Shown piece after piece: positions 25,760 through 33,451 of a stretch of 33,630 nt of DNA. This stretch comes from Planctomycetaceae bacterium (GTDB lineage Bacteria; Planctomycetota; Planctomycetia; Pirellulales; UBA1268), in contig JAIXPT010000104.1 in assembly GCA_027486095.1 (NCBI GenBank), positions 1-33,630 on the forward strand, read 5' to 3'. The number at the start of each line of letters is the position of its first letter. The first letter of the stretch is position 1. Under the pieces are notes generated by a model that was given only the letters and a program-made list of their open reading frames with translations, was not told the origin of the DNA and made no database searches. The position numbers were made by a program, and so were the translations under genes.

Positions 25760-27306
25760 GCTCGCGCCTCGGCAGGCGGGAACGCGAGCCGCACCTCGGC
25801 CCCGCCGAGCGACGAGCGTCCCACCGTCATCGTGCCGCCATGGTTTTCCATGCAGGTGCGCACCAGATACAGCCCGAGACCCGTACCATCGGGTTTCGTC
25901 GTGGCAAACGGGGCTGCCGCGACCTGCTCGGGCGACATGCCGGGCCCCGCGTCGCCCACGATGATCGCCGCACCGTCGCCGTCGGCGAGGATCGTCACCT
26001 CGATCAGGCGTCGGTCGCCAGGCACGCCCGCGAGCGCTTCGACCGCGTTGCGAATCAGGTTGATGATCGCCGTCTGTATCTGCACACCATCACCATCGAT
26101 CCGGACGCTCCGGTCGAGGCCGTTCTCTCGCAGCGAGATTCCATGCTGCAGGAGGAGCGGCCGGGAGAAAAGAACGGCGCTGGCCACCACTTCGCGGACA
26201 TCGACGGGGCCGTGATCGGACTGGACGTTTCGGAGGAGTGCCTTCATCCGCCCGAGCATATCGACCACGTGCCGCGACTCGGCGAGCATGTCTTCGAGGT
26301 AGTCTTCCATCTGCGCCTCTCGCAACGGGGCCTCGCGCAGCCGCTCGATTGCCGCCTGGGTTTCGAGCACGATCCGCCCCAGCGGCTGCTGGATGTCGCG
26401 GGCCGTGGCGGAGGCGGCAAGGCTCGTGCGGAGCTTGCCCTCGAGATCGCGCCGCTCCGCCTCTTCCCGAAGTCGTTCCATCTCGCGGGCTCTGGCCAGC
26501 GACGCTTCGGCCTGCTTCTGCCGGGTGATGTCGATCAGCACGCCCTCCCAGACGGTCGAGCCGTCGGGCAGGCCGCGGGGCGTCGATTCCGCCGTGATCC
26601 ACCGCACCATCCCACCGGCCACGACACGGCATTCGCCGAAAAACGGCAGCTTCTTTGCAAACACCTCGGCGTTTTTTCGCACCCAGTCGTCGTAATCGTC
26701 CGGATGCACGCAGGCGAACGCTCTGAACGGGTCGCGCCGCGCCTCCTCGGCGTCGAGGCCGCAGATTTCCAGAAACCGCTCACTGACGAACTCGAAGCGG
26801 CCGATGCCGCCGTCGGGTGGCTGAACCATCGTGTAGGTGCCGACGGGGATGTTTTCGGTGAGCTCGAATGCCGTGCGCTCCAGTGCCGCCTGCAGTTCGG
26901 CGAGCTTTGCCTCCGCCCGCCGCCGCTCCGAGACGTCGATCAGCATCACCATCAGCAGGTCACCGGTCACCACCGCGTTGAAGACGACGTCGCGCATGGC
27001 ACCGTCACGGCAGGTCGCGCGAAACTCCATCGCCCCCACCGGCCCCGTCACGTCCCGGGCTTCGGTCACGGCCGCATTCCAGGCCGCGAATGCCTCCCGG
27101 CGATACGCCTCGTCTGGATAGGCCAGCTTTGCCCAGTCGCCCATGGTGGGAATATCGGCGAGCGTGTAGCCGACCATCCGTACGAACGGATCGTTGACGA
27201 GCAGGATGCGTGCGCCGTCGCGTGTAGTCAGCACCGCAGGCACTGGCAGCCGCTCGACGAGCGTTCGGATTTCGCAGCCGACGACATGATGATTCGGAGG
27301 AGGCAT
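25756..27306 (-). CDS. PAS sensor kinase with ATPase domain but Arg in place of the phospho-accepting His
   Basis: The 516-residue protein has two PAS-type regions (about 15-125 and 150-262, the second with HPDDYDDWV and TRQKQAEASL), then a dimerisation helix pair and a GHKL ATPase domain. The ATPase domain looks complete: N-box NLIRNAVEAL (residues 416-425), DAGPGM (452-457), and GTGLGLYLV (474-482). The H-box reads SLAASATARDIQQPLGRI, where the family has AHEI..PL: residue 303 is Arg, encoded by CGC, instead of His. It therefore cannot accept phosphate there in the usual way. Upstream paralogue (27324-28436) has His at the same residue number and no ATPase domain, so transphosphorylation between the two is inferred. 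It starts 17 bases after that gene and overlaps the response regulator by 4 bases. No membrane segment is visible, so both kinases are probably cytoplasmic. Confidence 0.93.
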   Translation of the reverse strand: MPPPNHHVVGCEIRTLVERLPVPAVLTTRDGARILLVNDPFVRMVGYTLADIPTMGDWAKLAYPDEAYRREAFAAWNAAVTEARDVTGPVGAMEFRATCRDGAMRDVVFNAVVTGDLLMVMLIDVSERRRAEAKLAELQAALERTAFELTENIPVGTYTMVQPPDGGIGRFEFVSERFLEICGLDAEEARRDPFRAFACVHPDDYDDWVRKNAEVFAKKLPFFGECRVVAGGMVRWITAESTPRGLPDGSTVWEGVLIDITRQKQAEASLARAREMERLREEAERRDLEGKLRTSLAASATARDIQQPLGRIVLETQAAIERLREAPLREAQMEDYLEDMLAESRHVVDMLGRMKALLRNVQSDHGPVDVREVVASAVLFSRPLLLQHGISLRENGLDRSVRIDGDGVQIQTAIINLIRNAVEALAGVPGDRRLIEVTILADGDGAAIIVGDAGPGMSPEQVAAAPFATTKPDGTGLGLYLVRTCMENHGGTMTVGRSSLGGAEVRLAFPPAEARA

Positions 27307-27323
27307 GGCGAGGCCGCAGACTT

Positions 27324-28436
27324 TCAGGGGGCGTCGTGCGCAGGTGCGGCCTGCACCGCTCGCAGTTGCGATTTCATCCGGCCGATCATCTCGACCACAT
27401 GCCTCGCCTCCGCCAGCATGCCTTCGAGGTAGTCGGTCATGTCGTCGCCATCGAGCGGCGAGCTCCGCAGCCGCTCGATGGCAAGCTGGGTTTCGAGCAG
27501 GATGCGGCCGAGCGGCTGCTTGATTTCATGTGCGGTCGCCGCGGCCGTGAGGCTCATGCGAAGCTTGGTCTCGAGGTCGCGGCGATGAGCCTCCTCTCGC
27601 CTGCGTTCGATCTCATGCGCCTCCGCGAGCGCGGCCTCGGCCTGCTTCCGCCGGGTGATGTCGATCATCACGCCCTCCCAGATGTGTCCATCCCCGGGCC
27701 GCTGGCGCGGCTTGGATTCGATCGACACCCAGCGGGTCGCGCCCCGCACGACAATCCGCCCCTCCCAGTACAACCCGCGTCTCTTCGCGATTGCCTCGTC
27801 GCTCTGCCGGACAAACTCGGCTCGTTCATCGGGATGCACGGCCCGAAAGGCGATCGCCGAATCGGCGAGCACGTCGTCACGACGAAGATCAAGCATCTCC
27901 AGCCACCGCTCGCTGACGAACGTAAATCGCGGTCCGTCGTCGCCATGAGCGATGATGTAGGTGCCGACCGGGATCCTGGCGGTCAGCTCAAAAGCCGCGC
28001 GTTCCTGTCGTCGCTCCATCGCCTTCACGGCCGCCTCGGCCCGCCGCCGCACCGAGACATCGGTAAACACCACCATCAGGAACTCGCCGACGACAGCCGC
28101 CCCGAACACGACGTCGCGAGCAGTGCCGTCCTTGCAGACGACGCGAAACTCCATCGTCTCGACCCGCCCGGTCTCGGCGCGTGCTTTGGCGACGGCCGCA
28201 TCCCAGGCAGTGAAGGTCTCGCGGCGATATGCCTCCTCGGGATAGGCCTTCACCGCCCAGTCGCCCACCGTGGGAATATCGGCAAGCGTGTAGCCAAAGG
28301 TGCGCACGAACTGATCGTTGATGATCAGGATGCTGCCCACCTCGTCGAAAGCGTTGAGCGCGGCCGCCAGCGGAAGCCGTTGGATCAACTCCCGAAGGTC
28401 GCTGGCGACGTCGAACGTGTGCACGAGATCAGGCAC
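27324..28436 (-). CDS. PAS sensor protein with intact H-box but no ATPase domain
   Basis: The 370-residue protein is a close paralogue of the next gene: both share FVR.FGYTLADIPT.GDW, PVGTY and VWEGV.IDITR.KQAEA in the PAS regions and line up without gaps through the H-box. Here residue 303 is His (SLTAAATAHEIKQPLGRI, codon CAT) followed by the second dimerisation helix (MLAEARHVVEMIGRMKSQL). The chain then stops at residue 370, exactly at the linker that leads into the ATPase domain in the paralogue, so it has no ATP-binding part. The start is GTG 28436 with GAGGAG 11 bases upstream and no in-frame ATG near. A gap of only 17 bases to the next gene indicates one transcript. It may be a phospho-acceptor for the other protein, or a degenerate duplicate. 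Confidence 0.9.
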   Translation of the reverse strand: MPDLVHTFDVASDLRELIQRLPLAAALNAFDEVGSILIINDQFVRTFGYTLADIPTVGDWAVKAYPEEAYRRETFTAWDAAVAKARAETGRVETMEFRVVCKDGTARDVVFGAAVVGEFLMVVFTDVSVRRRAEAAVKAMERRQERAAFELTARIPVGTYIIAHGDDGPRFTFVSERWLEMLDLRRDDVLADSAIAFRAVHPDERAEFVRQSDEAIAKRRGLYWEGRIVVRGATRWVSIESKPRQRPGDGHIWEGVMIDITRRKQAEAALAEAHEIERRREEAHRRDLETKLRMSLTAAATAHEIKQPLGRILLETQLAIERLRSSPLDGDDMTDYLEGMLAEARHVVEMIGRMKSQLRAVQAAPAHDAP

Positions 28437-28645
28437 GAGATGGCAGTCTCCTCACCATTCATTCTCGCCACGGCTCGTGGGGTCTGGGAACCCGTGTGCG
28501 CGATGCCACCGTGGCTCGCGGCAGGCTCGCTCCCTACTTGTAGCGACCTCTGCGCCCGATTCGTCCCTGCTCAATCCCGTTTGGTCACTTTTACGGCCTC
28601 AATCGGCTCAAAGCCGGTTTCTCTGGCTAGAGTGTCCCCAGGAGA

Positions 28646-31600
28646 ATGGACAGGCTTTTTTCCGCAATGGAGGCAGTGGCGGTCATGAATCCGGATTCCG
28701 TTTTTCGGCGGCTGAGCAGGATGCTTACCCGCGGCATCGTGGTGGTGACAATCTGCATCAAGCTTTCTTGCCTCACAGCCCCAGCATCTGCGCAGATCAA
28801 CGGTGTCAACGACAACGTCGTCGCTGCGAATCTGAATAACTCCGGCTTCTACACGCTGCCCACGATCACCGGTCTCGGCGGCGATCTCACCGTCGAAGGC
28901 TGGGTGTACCTGAGCTCGTATGCCGGCTGGGGCCGCATCGCTGACCTCGGGGGCGGTGAGAACAGCAACAACATTCTGCTTACGACAGTCGGGACGACCG
29001 GGCGGCCTGCGTTCAGTGTGCGCTCCGGCAGCACGGAGATCGGTTTGATTCAGGGAGCCAACGCCCTTGGCACCAACGCCTGGGTGCACGTGGCCGGTGT
29101 CATTCAGACCGACCGCACGATGCGGCTCTACGTGAACGGCACCGAGGTGGCGACGGGCACGGCCACCGGCGATGTTCCCATCGTGAACCGCACGAGCAAC
29201 TACCTCGGCAAAAGCAATTGGTCGGCCGACTCGCTCTTGAACGGCGCCGTGGCCGACGTCCGCGTGTGGAACACTGCCCGCACGCAGGCCGAGATCCAAA
29301 ACAACATGGACGTGGGCTCGGTCACGGGCCCGACGACGGGGCTCGTGGCCGCCTATGCCTTCGGTGCGACGGGCGCAGCGCCCACGACCGACCTCAGCGG
29401 CAATGGCTACACGGCCACGCAGAACGGCAACATTCTCTATTCGAAGTTCGATACGGGCACGCTCACCGCGGGGGGATTCTCCGGTGCAAACACCTCGCTC
29501 AACGTCTCGCAGGGCACGCTCAATTTGACGGGCAACAATCCCGTCCGGGGCGTGACGGTGAATACCGCTGCGATCACGCAGGGAAGCGGATCCGTCACGA
29601 CGTCGCTGCTCGGCGAAGGCGCATTTCAGGTGGGCGTGTCCGCGGGGCAGTCCGGCACCTACACGCTCACGGGCGGCACGATCTCAGTGAACAATGACGG
29701 CCAGGTGCAAATCGGCGCCTCCGGCAACGGCACGATGAACCAGTCTGGCGGATCCCTGACCGGCACGGAGTGGATCGTCGTCGGCCGCTATGCGGGCAGC
29801 ACCGGTATCTACAACCTCTCGGGCGGCATGCTCAATCAGACCGATCCGAACACGAAGCTGATCATCGGCGAGGCGGCCGCGGGCACGCTCACCGTGAGCG
29901 GCAACGGCGTGGTCAACTCGGCAGGTGGCCTTTCGCTGAGCCACGCAGCGGGGGGTGTCGGCACGGTGAATCTCGCCGGCGGTACGATCTCGACGGTGAG
30001 CGTGGTCAAGGGCAGCGGCGGCACAGCCACGTTCAACTTCAACGGTGGCACGCTCAAGGCAACGGGCAACACCTCCGCTTTCATGACCGGACTGAATGCC
30101 GCGGTGCTGCAGGACGGAGGTGGCACGCTCGATGACAGCGGCTTCACGATCACTGTGGGCCAGGCCTTCACCGGCACGGGCGGCCTTACGAAGACGGGCG
30201 CCGGTCGGGTTACTCTCTCCGGCAACAACAGTCACGCCGGCACAACGACGGTCAACGACGGCACCCTTCAGTTAGGTGCTGGATCGAGCGACCTCCGAAA
30301 CAACGCCAGCGACTTCGTGATCAACAACGGTTCCACGCTCACCTTCGGCGGCACCCGGTTCGACCTCAGTGATCAATTCACCGGAGGCCAGCGAACCATT
30401 ACTTTCGGGGCGAGTGGTGGCAGCAAGCTCGATGCTCAAAATGTAAACGTCGTCCATTGGGACGGCACCACCTACCGCACAGCGGGGGGCAGCCAGAACG
30501 CGATCCTCGGCGCGGTGCTCAACCTCAACGCCGGGGCCGTCGCCACCCTCGACGTGACCCGTGGCACTGATGCCGAGAGCGATCTGCTAGTGAGCGCTGA
30601 CTTCGGCAACGCCGGCTCGATCGTCAAGACCGGCAACGGCATCGCGACCTTTGCGGGCAACAACAGCTACACCGGCACCACCACGATCAGCCAAGGCACG
30701 CTGCAGGTCGGTGCCGGCGGCACGACCGGCACGCTCGGCACGGGCAACGTCGTCACCAACGCCACGCTCGCGTTCAACCGCTCGAACGCGATCACGGTGG
30801 CGAATGCGATCTCGGGCTCGGGCACGCTCGTGCAGCGCGGCCTCGGCACGACCACGCTCACGGCCCAGACCACGCACACCGGCGGCACGATCGTGGAGAC
30901 GGGCACGCTTCTGCTCTCGGGGTCCAACCGGCTGGGCCCGGCGACGTCGGCGACGGTGAACTCGCGCGGCACGCTCCGCCTCGACGGCGACCAGACGCTC
31001 GCGAGCATCGGTGGCTCGGGCGCGATCACGTTTGGCTCGAGCGCCAACGGCTACACGCTCACGACCGGCTCCGTGAGCGGCACCTTCTCGGGCTCGATCT
31101 CGGGCAATGGCTACCTCACGAAGGTCGGCCCGGGCACGCTCACGCTCACCGGCTCGAACTCCTACACCGGCGCCACGGCGATCAATGCCGGCGAGCTCAA
31201 GCTCAATGGCTCGCTCGCGAGCGGCTCGCTCGCCCTCGCGGCCGGCGCCACGCTCTCCGGCACCGGCTCGTTCTCCGGCGACGCCACGATCGCCGGTGCC
31301 CACACTCCCGGCAACTCGCCCGGCATCCAATCGATCGGCGGCAACCTCACCTATTCCGCCGGGGCGAGCGTCACCTGGGAACTTGCCGACAACACCGCCG
31401 CCCTGGCGGACCGTGGCGTCGACTTCGACGGCATCAACGTCGGTGGCAACCTCGCCTTCGCCGGCACGTCGCTCCTGAACCTCGCCTTCAACGGCGCCGG
31501 CAGCGTCGTCAACTGGAACGACTCCTTCTGGACCACCGACAAGACCGGCGCGAACGGCTGGCTCGTCTACGACGTCACGGGCTCGACCACGGGCCTCTCG

Positions 31601-31798
31601 GGCCTCGCGGTCAGCGGCACCACCTGGCTCGACGCCGCCGGCAACTCGCTCACCGATATCCGCCCTGACGCCTCCTTCGCCCTCGAGCAGGTCGGCAGCG
31701 ACGTCTACCTCACGTTCGTCGCCGTCCCGGAGCCCTCCTCCATCGTGCTCGTCGGCATCGGCCTCGCCGGCCTCGCGCTCGCCCGCCGACGCACGTAG
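28646..31798 (+). CDS. PEP-CTERM protein with LamG-like domain and beta-strand repeats
   Basis: About 1050 residues from ATG 28646 (CCAGGAGA directly before it); ATG 28685, with GGAGG 11 bases before it, is a close alternative. A signal peptide follows (IVVVTICIKLSCLTAPASAQ). Residues about 60-255 are a LamG/concanavalin-like fold (GDLTVEGWVYLSS, WVHVAGVIQTDRTMRLYVNG, LLNGAVADVRVWNTART), which often binds carbohydrates or surfaces. The rest has autotransporter-associated repeats (GGLTKTGAGRVTLSGNNSHAG, LTKVGPGTLTLTGSNSY) and the GDATIAGAHTPGNSPGI block, and ends in VPEPSSIVLVGIGLAGLALARRRT, a PEP-CTERM sorting signal. Sections match the giant protein at 3327-10265 (NFNGG.LK with AFMTGL, SQGTLQVG, PGNSPGI). 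The last 220 bases recur at 32545-32764. Confidence 0.92.
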   Translation: MDRLFSAMEAVAVMNPDSVFRRLSRMLTRGIVVVTICIKLSCLTAPASAQINGVNDNVVAANLNNSGFYTLPTITGLGGDLTVEGWVYLSSYAGWGRIADLGGGENSNNILLTTVGTTGRPAFSVRSGSTEIGLIQGANALGTNAWVHVAGVIQTDRTMRLYVNGTEVATGTATGDVPIVNRTSNYLGKSNWSADSLLNGAVADVRVWNTARTQAEIQNNMDVGSVTGPTTGLVAAYAFGATGAAPTTDLSGNGYTATQNGNILYSKFDTGTLTAGGFSGANTSLNVSQGTLNLTGNNPVRGVTVNTAAITQGSGSVTTSLLGEGAFQVGVSAGQSGTYTLTGGTISVNNDGQVQIGASGNGTMNQSGGSLTGTEWIVVGRYAGSTGIYNLSGGMLNQTDPNTKLIIGEAAAGTLTVSGNGVVNSAGGLSLSHAAGGVGTVNLAGGTISTVSVVKGSGGTATFNFNGGTLKATGNTSAFMTGLNAAVLQDGGGTLDDSGFTITVGQAFTGTGGLTKTGAGRVTLSGNNSHAGTTTVNDGTLQLGAGSSDLRNNASDFVINNGSTLTFGGTRFDLSDQFTGGQRTITFGASGGSKLDAQNVNVVHWDGTTYRTAGGSQNAILGAVLNLNAGAVATLDVTRGTDAESDLLVSADFGNAGSIVKTGNGIATFAGNNSYTGTTTISQGTLQVGAGGTTGTLGTGNVVTNATLAFNRSNAITVANAISGSGTLVQRGLGTTTLTAQTTHTGGTIVETGTLLLSGSNRLGPATSATVNSRGTLRLDGDQTLASIGGSGAITFGSSANGYTLTTGSVSGTFSGSISGNGYLTKVGPGTLTLTGSNSYTGATAINAGELKLNGSLASGSLALAAGATLSGTGSFSGDATIAGAHTPGNSPGIQSIGGNLTYSAGASVTWELADNTAALADRGVDFDGINVGGNLAFAGTSLLNLAFNGAGSVVNWNDSFWTTDKTGANGWLVYDVTGSTTGLSGLAVSGTTWLDAAGNSLTDIRPDASFALEQVGSDVYLTFVAVPEPSSIVLVGIGLAGLALARRRT

Positions 31799-31816
31799 GA
31801 CGGGCTTGTGCCTGTC
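31597..31816 (+). repeat. Parent copy of a 220-bp PEP-CTERM gene-end repeat
   Basis: This segment, coding for the last residues of the PEP-CTERM protein plus the palindrome after it, aligns without gaps to 32545-32764 (offset 948). By hand I count about 17 mismatches in 220 positions; the first 159 positions have only four. Confidence 0.9.
31799..31816. repeat. Imperfect palindrome at the end of the second PEP-CTERM gene
   Basis: GACGGGC-TTGT-GCCTGTC follows the TAG stop in the same arrangement (ACGTAG then the palindrome) as the perfect copy at 3319-3336. A decayed copy lies at 32747-32764. The shared flank suggests a dispersed element that supplies the stop codon. Confidence 0.55.
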
Positions 31817-31824
31817 ACGAAAAC

Positions 31825-31852
31825 CCTCCGACGTGCAGCCTTCCGTCGGAGG
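31825..31852. terminator. Bidirectional terminator between the PEP-CTERM gene and hicBA
   Basis: CCTCCGACG (31825-31833) pairs perfectly with CGTCGGAGG (31844-31852) around a 10-base loop. On the plus strand it is followed by CTCGTTTCC; on the minus strand by GTTTTCG. It separates the convergent PEP-CTERM gene and the hicBA operon and is the best intrinsic terminator in the window. Confidence 0.75.
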
Positions 31853-31864
31853 CTCGTTTCCAGA

Positions 31865-32098
31865 TCACAGCAGATCGACGAATTCCTGCGTCGATAAGCC
31901 CATGTCGTCGATCAGCCCGTGCAGTGTTCCGCGTTTGAGGGTTCGACCTTTATGTACCGGCACGACGATCGTCGTCGTACCGAGTTCGGACGTGCGCAGA
32001 TAAACAGCGTGACTTCCTTTTTGCCGATCGAAAACGAACCCGATCTGTTCGGCGACTGCGATGAGCTGCCGGGCCGTCACGGCCGGCAGTCGCGTCAT
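31865..32098 (-). CDS. hicA: HicA-type mRNA interferase toxin
   Basis: The 77-residue protein fits the HicA (YcfA) family, small double-stranded-RNA-binding-fold toxins that cleave mRNA. The catalytic His lies in GSHAVYL (GSH at about residue 28-30), and the family end-block is VPVHKGRTLKRGTLHGLIDDMGLS. The ATG overlaps the stop of the HicB gene by 4 bases (ATGA). The order here is antitoxin first, toxin second. Confidence 0.95.
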   Translation of the reverse strand: MTRLPAVTARQLIAVAEQIGFVFDRQKGSHAVYLRTSELGTTTIVVPVHKGRTLKRGTLHGLIDDMGLSTQEFVDLL

Positions 32099-32319
32099 AC
32101 TGCAACCTCGACCGGCTTGATCAGCAGATCCTCGACCGGAATCGGCTCCCCACGGGCAGTGAGGCTCTCGAGGTACACCTCGATTGCCTCGCGGACATTG
32201 GAAACGGCCTCATCGACGGAATCGCCCTCGGAGTGACAGCCCTTCAGGGCGGGGCAAAATGCGTGGAAGCCGCCTTCCGTATCTCGTTCGAGGACGACCG
32301 TGAAATGATGTTTGTTCAT
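32095..32319 (-). CDS. hicB: HicB-type antitoxin
   Basis: The 74-residue protein has the partial RNase H-like fold of HicB: FTVVLERDTEGGFHAFCPALKGCHSEGDSVDEAVSNVREAIEVYL, without a C-terminal DNA-binding domain long enough to be obvious. ATG 32319 (MNKHHF) is preferred; GTG 32337 would add six residues. On the minus strand TATACT (32365-32360) is a good -10 box, with no clear -35. It is the antitoxin of the HicA gene that overlaps its stop. Confidence 0.92.
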   Translation of the reverse strand: MNKHHFTVVLERDTEGGFHAFCPALKGCHSEGDSVDEAVSNVREAIEVYLESLTARGEPIPVEDLLIKPVEVAV

Positions 32320-32368
32320 GACGATGATGCCCGGCACAGTGTGGAATCGATCTTCGCGCAGTATATCG

Positions 32369-32518
32369 TCAGGCCTGTCGCGACGTACGCTCGAGCAGCA
32401 TCTGAAGGTAGCCGCGTAGCTCCGCGCTGCCGCCGGCGAGCCGCGGCCCCTTCCAAGTGATCGCCACCTCGTCGCTCACGCTCCGCAGCCGCAGGGCCTC
32501 GTCGGTCGGGGGAAAAAC
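32369..32518 (-). pseudogene. Remnant of a CYTH-domain (class IV adenylate cyclase / thiamine triphosphatase-like) gene
   Basis: About 49 codons read VFPPTDEALRLRSVSDEVAITWKGPRL, which matches the conserved DEALRLR...TYKGP core of CYTH proteins, then GGSAELRGYLQMLLERTSRQA and a TGA. Full CYTH proteins have about 170-200 residues and begin with an ExExK motif; neither is present. The homology ends where the PEP-CTERM repeat copy begins (near 32540), so the gene was cut at that junction. No start codon or promoter is visible; it should not make a functional protein. Confidence 0.6.
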
Positions 32519-32527
32519 CCGGGCGCG

Positions 32528-32707
32528 ATGAGCACTCTCGCGGGCTCGGGCCTCGCGGTCAGCGGCACCACCTGGCTCGACGCCGCCGGCAACTCGCTCA
32601 CCACGATCCGCCCCGACGCCTCCTTCGCCCTCGAGCAGGTCGGCAGCGACGTCTACCTCACGTTCGTCGCCGTCCCGGAGCCCTCCTCCATCGTGCTCGT
32701 CGGATAA
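32528..32707 (+). pseudogene. Truncated copy of a PEP-CTERM protein end
   Basis: ATG 32528 opens 59 codons that repeat the parent protein's end: GLAVSGTTWLDAAGNSL, RPDASFALEQVGSD, VYLTFVAVPEPSSIVLVG, then TAA, where the parent continues into IGLAGLALARRRT. The VPEP motif is kept but the membrane helix and Arg tail are lost, so it cannot be sorted by an exosortase. It is likely a decaying duplicate. Whether the short ORF is translated is unknown; no strong ribosome site precedes it. Confidence 0.7.
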
Positions 32708-32764
32708 GCTCTCGCCGGCCTCGCGCTCGCCCGCAGACGCAGGCAGGACGGGCGTGTGCGGGGC
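32545..32764 (+). repeat. Second copy of the 220-bp PEP-CTERM gene-end repeat
   Basis: Direct repeat of 31597-31816. It ends with a decayed form of the palindrome (GACGGGCGTGTGCGGGGC). Together the two copies flank the terminator, hicBA and the CYTH remnant. Confidence 0.9.
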
Positions 32765-32850
32765 ACTGCACCGCCGCGGGTCTTTCTGCAACCCGCTACA
32801 ATGCCTGGAAGGAAAACCTTGCCGATTCCCTCGCGTGAGAAGACCGCACA

Positions 32851-33090
32851 ATGCCACCTATTCGTATCGTCGGAAAAGTAGACGCATCGCATCGACTGAC
32901 GGCGACGGTTCCCAGTGCCGTACCAGAGGGCCCGGTCGAGGTTGTCGTGATCGTTCCCGACCCATCCGTCGATGCCATCGATGATGTGTGGGAGTCCGAT
33001 GTGGCTGCCGAGTGGCACGACGATCTTGCCGATGAGCGACAGGACATCTACTCACTCTTGGATGGAATCCCTGTCGATGAAGCCCGGTGA
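32851..33090 (+). CDS. Putative antitoxin of a MazF/PemK-like toxin
   Basis: A 79-residue acidic protein (VEVVVIVPDPSVDAIDDVWESDVAAEWHDDL) with a small beta-rich N-terminus (RIVGKVDASHRLTATVPSAVP). I do not recognise a named family; the size, acidity and the 14-base overlap with the following MazF-like gene indicate the antitoxin. ATG 32851 has GTGAGAAG about 10 bases upstream. A TACAAT (32797-32802) is a possible -10 for the pair. Confidence 0.7.
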   Translation: MPPIRIVGKVDASHRLTATVPSAVPEGPVEVVVIVPDPSVDAIDDVWESDVAAEWHDDLADERQDIYSLLDGIPVDEAR

Positions 33091-33418
33091 GATCTTTCTC
33101 GGACGGTTTCCTTTCGGCGATGTCGCCGGAATAAAACTTCGCCCGGTACTGGCGCTTTCTGCTCCCATTGGCGCCGCACATGAGGTGCTCGTGGCCTACA
33201 TCTCGTCGATCATGCCCTCGGAGTTGCTTCCCACCGACATCATCCTCGATCCTGCCTCCGATCGTGATCGCGCCACGAATCTGAAGGTGAGTTCCGTGCT
33301 GCGCCTGCACAAACTGGCTACGCTGCATGGATCAAGCCTCATTCGACGACTCGGCGAACTCTCCCCTGATACGAACCGCGTGGTTTCCGCACGGCTGAGG
33401 GCATGGCTGTCGCTCTGA
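33077..33418 (+). CDS. MazF/PemK-like mRNA interferase toxin
   Basis: A 113-residue protein beginning MKPGEIFLGRFPFGDVAGIKLRPVLAL, the typical start of MazF/PemK proteins (G.I....F......K.RPVLVL). The later conserved segments are VLVAYISS, TDIILDP and TNLKVSSVLRLHKLATL, where the family has the S..R..dK pattern near the active site. These toxins cut single-stranded RNA. ATG 33077 lies inside the end of the upstream antitoxin-like gene (overlap 14 bases); ATG 33062, five codons earlier, is possible too. Confidence 0.88.
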   Translation: MKPGEIFLGRFPFGDVAGIKLRPVLALSAPIGAAHEVLVAYISSIMPSELLPTDIILDPASDRDRATNLKVSSVLRLHKLATLHGSSLIRRLGELSPDTNRVVSARLRAWLSL

Positions 33419-33451
33419 AGGCCGCTTGGCGATTGAAGCACAACCAGCCGA

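Noticed and set aside
28605-28633. Promoter of the LamG PEP-CTERM gene using TAGAGT as -10
   Set aside because: No -35 at a suitable distance and the transcript would start only a few bases before the ATG.
31597-32764. Insertion sequence or transposon bounded by the 220-bp repeats
   Set aside because: No transposase or integrase lies between the copies, and the repeats are coding sequence of a neighbouring gene rather than terminal inverted repeats.
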